A DNA stretch of 64,000 nt from Actinomycetota bacterium (GTDB lineage Bacteria; Actinomycetota; UBA4738; HRBIN12), in contig DASQWI010000018.1 in the NCBI GenBank assembly GCA_035640355.1, positions 44,444-108,443 of the forward strand, written 5' to 3'. Position 1 is the stretch's first letter, and every line of letters begins with the position of its first letter. Both the position numbers and the translations under genes were made by a program. Positions 60,949 through 64,000 of the stretch are shown here, one piece after another. A model generated the notes under the pieces. That model saw nothing but the letters and a program-made list of their open reading frames with translations, had not been told where the DNA came from and searched no databases.

Positions 60949-61446
60949 TTAGGCGGCGTCCGCGGCACGCTCCAGCGTTGCGATGTGGATCTTCTGCATC
61001 TTGAGCATCGCCTCCATCGCTCGCTGCGAGCGCCCAGGGTCTGGGTCTCCGAGCAGTTCCATCAAGCGGTTCGGGATGATCTGCCACGAGAGTCCGTACT
61101 TGTCCTCCAGCCATCCGCACTGACTCTCCTCGCCGCCGTCCTTCGTGAACGTGTCCCACAGGTGATCGACTTCCGCTTGCGTTTCGCACGGGACGAGGAA
61201 GGAGATCGCCTCGGTGAACGCGAACTGCGGCCCGCCGTTCAGCGCGACGAACTCGAGCCCGTCGAGCTCGAAGTTCACGGTCATCGCGGTTCCGGGCTTG
61301 CCCGGTCCCGCCTCGCCGTAGCGTGCAACGTTCAATACCTTCGACGCCGCGTGCGTTCCGGGGCGGTTGTTGAACACCTCGACGTAGAAGTTGGCGGCCT
61401 CCTCGGCCTGGTCGTTGAACCACAGGTATGGGTTGATCCTCTGCAT
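60949..61446 (-). CDS. PhnB-like VOC protein
   Basis: 165 residues of the 3-demethylubiquinone-9 methyltransferase-like/PhnB VOC family. INPYLWFNDQAEEAANFYVEVF at the start, FELDGLEFVALNGGPQFAFTEAISFLV, CGWLEDKYGLSWQIIP near the end. Enzymatic activity unproven. GAGGAGG precedes the ATG. It sits between the DGPF gene and its sigma factor. Confidence 0.9.
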   Translation of the reverse strand: MQRINPYLWFNDQAEEAANFYVEVFNNRPGTHAASKVLNVARYGEAGPGKPGTAMTVNFELDGLEFVALNGGPQFAFTEAISFLVPCETQAEVDHLWDTFTKDGGEESQCGWLEDKYGLSWQIIPNRLMELLGDPDPGRSQRAMEAMLKMQKIHIATLERAADAA

Positions 61447-61457
61447 CGGACTCCTCC

Positions 61458-61826
61458 TCAGCTCGTGTAGTCCTCTGGGGGTGCGTCGGCGACCCGACGC
61501 ACCTCGATCGGCTCCTCGATGGTGGCGACGATCCGCGAGGCGATCTCCATCGCCCGCTCGTCGGTCGCGTCGACGATGAAGTAGCCCGCGAGCGACTCCT
61601 TCGCCTCGGCGAACGGCCCGTCGGTCGGGATCGGAGCACCTTCCTGGAACCTGACCGTCGTCGCCTGGCTCGGGTCGACGAGCCCCTGGCTGTCCACGAG
61701 CTCCCCGGACTCCTCGAGCTCGCGGTTGAGGTCCTTCATGAACGCGATCATGTTGCGGATCCACTCAGGGGTCTTCGTCTCCACCATGTTGTTCTGGTCG
61801 CCGAACATCATGATCATGTACTTCAC
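61458..61826 (-). CDS. DGPF-domain (YCII-related) protein
   Basis: 122 residues. The DGPF family signature is TDGPFAEAKESLAGYFIVD, with the N-terminal KYMIMMFGD strand. Such proteins are usual ECF42 partners; their action on the sigma factor is not settled. GTG 61826 with GGAGGGAG upstream. First gene of DGPF-VOC-sigma; 11-nt gaps between the genes. The 154-nt gap upstream (61827-61980) shows no clear box. Confidence 0.91.
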   Translation of the reverse strand: MKYMIMMFGDQNNMVETKTPEWIRNMIAFMKDLNRELEESGELVDSQGLVDPSQATTVRFQEGAPIPTDGPFAEAKESLAGYFIVDATDERAMEIASRIVATIEEPIEVRRVADAPPEDYTS

Positions 61827-61980
61827 GGCGTCTCCCTCCGTCGTTTGGGACCGCCCGCAGGCTCCCCCTTTCGCGCCAGTCGCTCCGATGTCGCCCTTCC
61901 GCTATGTGGTCGGAGCCGGGGTACCCGGTTCGACATGCCGCCGGGGAAAACTAGAGCTCTGGGTGAGCGGCCGTTCCCTG

Positions 61981-62427
61981 TCAGCGTTCAGCTGAGCTGC
62001 TGGCCAGTGCGACGATGATCCCCTCGGGGCCGCGGACGTAACAGAGCCGATATTGGTCGTCGTACTGCACCACCTCGCCAATGAGCTCGGCGCCGTGGTT
62101 GCGCAGGCGGCCGAGGACGTCATCGATGTCGTCGACGGCGAACATGATGCGACGGATGCCCAGCGTGTTCACCGGCGCGTCTTCTGGCTCGGCCCTGACC
62201 GCCGTCGGCGTGTGGAACTTGTCAAGCTCGAGCCGCCCGTGACCGTCGGGGGTCCGCATCATAGCTATGTCGCTTCTGACGCCGTCGAGCCCGACGACGC
62301 GGTCGACCGACCGTCCCTCGACGGTCGCCTCGCCCTCGAGCTCCATACCAAGTTCGACGAAGAACGCGATCGCGGCCTCGAGGTCGTCGACAACGAGGAG
62401 GACGTTGTCCATCCGCTGAAGCGTCAT
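61981..62427 (-). CDS. VOC-family protein (glyoxalase-like)
   Basis: 148 residues with the two-module VOC fold: MDNVLLVVDDLEAAIAFFVELG at the start and RIMFAVDDIDDVLGRLRNHG in the second module; YVRGPEGIIVALA near the end. The metal-site residues are only partly kept. ATG 62427 is 7 nt after TAGACT. Substrate unknown. Confidence 0.86.
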   Translation of the reverse strand: MTLQRMDNVLLVVDDLEAAIAFFVELGMELEGEATVEGRSVDRVVGLDGVRSDIAMMRTPDGHGRLELDKFHTPTAVRAEPEDAPVNTLGIRRIMFAVDDIDDVLGRLRNHGAELIGEVVQYDDQYRLCYVRGPEGIIVALASSSAER

Positions 62428-62440
62428 GTCCCCGAGTCTA
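62428..62440 (-). promoter_or_regulatory. Leaderless promoter -10 box of VOC gene
   Basis: TAGACT (62440 down to 62435) is 7 nt before the ATG at 62427. Confidence 0.45.
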
Positions 62441-62519
62441 GGGTCGGATGCGCGATGTCAGTCGGGGGACACCCGCCCTTGCTCTTGCGACCGCGCGGAC
62501 TCCGCGGAAGGATGCGGCC

Positions 62520-63347
62520 GTGAACCGCCCAGATCCGCCCGTGGAACGGCGAAATCGCGCGGTATCGGCGATCGTGATCCTTGCCGTTATCGGCACCGGC
62601 GCGAGCGTCTACGGGTTGTCCAGAGTGTTCGCGCCCGCGGCAGCGACGGGGCTCGCGGAGGAGGGCGTCACGCCGACTCCCGCTCCAACGCCGGCGGTCT
62701 GGTGCGAGCGCACGAGCGTCGAGGCCGACCTGAATGGCGACGGCGCCCTCGACTTGATCACGGTCTACGGCACACAGAACTGCGACCGCAAGGACGTCGC
62801 GCCGGGCATGTATGAGGTTCGCGTCGACATGGGAGCCGGGTTCGACGGGGCACCGACGATCTCACGCGATCTTCCGGAGTGCAGCCATGAATGGCTCTGC
62901 CGGGTCTTCTCGGCCCCCGACGTGAACGGCGACGGCCGCTCGGAGGTGGCGATCCAAAGCCGGGCGGGCGTGTCGACCGTGATCTTCTCGCTCTACCGGT
63001 TCGACCAAACCACCGGCCTCGAGCGGCTCGTCGTCGCCGCGCCTGGAGACCCGTGGCACGACGAGTTCGGAATCGCGGCTGGCGCGGACGATTTCGTGTG
63101 GTACGGGTCGGTCACGCACCTCCACTGGATGTCGTGCGACGAGGACCCCGACCACGGGCTCGCGGTGATGACAGCGGTACGGCCCGAGGATGACCCATCC
63201 CGCTACGACGTGCACGGCACGGTGTTGCGCCTCGAACGTTCGATGCTCGTGCCCGAGTTCAGCTGGGACGAGTCGGTGGACGAGCGTGACTTCGAGATGT
63301 CCGAGGGCTTTTGCGGAGCTCGAATCGGAACCGCGCTATCGGGTTAG
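62520..63347 (+). CDS. Membrane-anchored protein with FG-GAP/VCBS-like repeats
   Basis: 275 residues from GTG 62520 (GGAAGGA 7 nt upstream; a longer frame begins at 62448). One N-terminal membrane segment (AVSAIVILAVIGTGASVYGLS), a Thr/Pro linker, then two calcium-loop-like repeats DLNGDGALDLITVYG and DVNGDGRSEVAIQSR as in FG-GAP/VCBS beta-propeller units. Only two repeats are evident, so a complete propeller is unlikely. Six cysteines are expected outside the cell. Function unknown. Confidence 0.78.
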   Translation: MNRPDPPVERRNRAVSAIVILAVIGTGASVYGLSRVFAPAAATGLAEEGVTPTPAPTPAVWCERTSVEADLNGDGALDLITVYGTQNCDRKDVAPGMYEVRVDMGAGFDGAPTISRDLPECSHEWLCRVFSAPDVNGDGRSEVAIQSRAGVSTVIFSLYRFDQTTGLERLVVAAPGDPWHDEFGIAAGADDFVWYGSVTHLHWMSCDEDPDHGLAVMTAVRPEDDPSRYDVHGTVLRLERSMLVPEFSWDESVDERDFEMSEGFCGARIGTALSG

Positions 63348-63385
63348 GCCGCGTCCGGTCCTCGATTAGTGCGGGGAGTCATCCT

Positions 63386-63676
63386 TCATTCGACGATCGT
63401 CCACCTTGCGAACGTCGGCTCTTGCTCGCATCGTGGATACAGTGCGTCAACGAAGGTCTTGACCGCATCACTCGACGAGTGGAGCTCCTCTGCGGCCTCG
63501 TCGGCGAACGACATGATGTGCATGAACTCGGTCGGGCGGTCCACCGAACGCCACGCCTCGTAACGGTTGGTTCCGGGCTCCGTCCTGGTGTGCGCCACGA
63601 ACGTTCGGATGGCCCGGAGCGCTCCGTCGAGCTCATCCTTTCGAACGGTGAAGGTCGCTGTTCCATGGATCGTCAT
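63386..63676 (-). CDS. Antibiotic-biosynthesis-monooxygenase (ABM) domain protein
   Basis: 96-residue ABM-domain protein, the ferredoxin-like fold of small quinol monooxygenases and heme-degrading enzymes. ATFTVRKDELDGALRAIR, EPGTNRYEAWRSVDRPTEF and MHIMSFADEAAEELHSSS match the family order. Its ATG overlaps the upstream SRPBCC gene by 4 nt. Real substrate unknown. Confidence 0.86.
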   Translation of the reverse strand: MTIHGTATFTVRKDELDGALRAIRTFVAHTRTEPGTNRYEAWRSVDRPTEFMHIMSFADEAAEELHSSSDAVKTFVDALYPRCEQEPTFARWTIVE

Positions 63677-64000
63677 CGAGACTTGTCCTTCTCCACGATG
63701 TCCTTCAAGCGCCCCAGATCCGCCTGCACGTTCTTCTTCACCTGTCGCGACAACAGCGGACCGGCCAGGCGGTAGAAGGTGCTCGTGCCGCCCTGAACCC
63801 GAACGCTCGTTTGCGTCCCGCCCAGCGCGTCTTGGAACGCGTACGTGATGTGCATCGGGAACGGGCTCTTCACCGAGCGCATCTCGAGCACCGAACCGGG
63901 ATCGAGCCGCGTCACCTCGTTCACGTACTCGATCCGCCTGCCCATGAAGGAAGCGACCCGTCGCACGTGCGAGCCGACGCCGATCGGCGGGTCTCCGAGC
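63673..64000 (-). CDS. SRPBCC (polyketide cyclase/START-like) protein, N-terminus beyond window
   Basis: C-terminal 108 residues are visible, beginning GDPPIGVGSHVRRVASFMGRR and ending VEKDKSR; the frame is open through the right edge. GVGSHVRRVASFMGRRIEYVNEVT and FPMHITYAF match the ligand-pocket strands of polyketide-cyclase-like SRPBCC proteins. A GTG at 63966 exists but the conserved residues before it show the gene starts further right. Co-transcribed with the ABM gene. Confidence 0.82.
   Translation of the reverse strand, partial: LGDPPIGVGSHVRRVASFMGRRIEYVNEVTRLDPGSVLEMRSVKSPFPMHITYAFQDALGGTQTSVRVQGGTSTFYRLAGPLLSRQVKKNVQADLGRLKDIVEKDKSR

Noticed and set aside
1..64000. CRISPR array, IS element, prophage or integrase
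   Set aside because: No spaced direct repeats of 25-40 nt and no transposase- or integrase-like protein was seen. The only tandem repeat codes the histidine tail of the copper pump.

Overview
The window is GC-rich, densely packed DNA from the chromosome of a bacterium that is most likely a member of the Actinomycetota outside the well-studied genera. The main evidence is gene order. A thioredoxin reductase, an ECF sigma factor with its anti-sigma factor, a MurJ/MviN locus with a pseudokinase, a DUF6049 protein, a NUDIX hydrolase and the CCA-adding enzyme occur together, which is the conserved near-origin neighbourhood of Actinobacteria. A PadR regulator beside a short inositol-3-phosphate synthase, a PAC2-family protein, a nickel superoxide dismutase with its SodX protease, and many TANNNT boxes 6 to 8 nt before ATG or GTG (leaderless promoters) agree with this. 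I cannot assign a class or genus. I see no tRNA, rRNA, CRISPR array, transposase or prophage.

Left part (1-8.7 kb): thioredoxin reductase (cut by the left edge) and most of the menaquinone pathway. menE diverges from menB-menA-menD, and a MerR-like regulator heads an overlapping ubiE-menF operon on the minus strand. MenC, MenH and MenI are not in the window. From 8.7 to 17 kb is one long minus-strand run: NUDIX, TauE-like permease, DUF6049, MurJ, a TadE-like protein, a free-standing pseudokinase with a discoidin-like ectodomain, an ECF sigma factor and its zinc anti-sigma factor. A DedA protein, a small HExxH protein and the CCA-adding enzyme follow.

Middle (19.6-36 kb): a molybdate operon (MerR-type HTH/TOBE regulator, ModA, ModB, ModC), a divergent YchF-type NTPase, divergent nickel SOD and SodX protease, a TusA-DsrE sulfur-transfer pair, an M15 peptidase lipoprotein, MarR regulator plus MFS exporter, padR-ino1-MFS, MFS plus PAC2, a frameshifted DUF2269 gene, a cupin and a cytochrome P450.

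Right part (36-64 kb): a small cysteine/histidine protein, cold-shock protein, CopB-type copper ATPase with a histidine-repeat tail, a bactofilin-like membrane protein, thymidine kinase, cupredoxin and a sugar dehydrogenase lipoprotein. Next is a signalling block made of a YHS mini-protein, a class III nucleotide cyclase, a 948-residue transporter-HEAT-cyclic-nucleotide-binding fusion, and a second zinc-finger cyclase. It is followed by a DrrAB-type exporter with an AlkZ-like DNA glycosylase and a WYL regulator, an XRE/nucleotidyltransferase pair coupled to a GH38 mannosidase, and an ECF42-type sigma factor with its DGPF and VOC partners.

The best candidates for new biology are the cyclase-transporter block (45.9-51.0 kb), the exporter plus DNA-glycosylase operon (51.6-54.5 kb), the free-standing MurJ-associated pseudokinase (10.2-11.6 kb) and the XRE/nucleotidyltransferase/mannosidase operon (55.7-58.7 kb).
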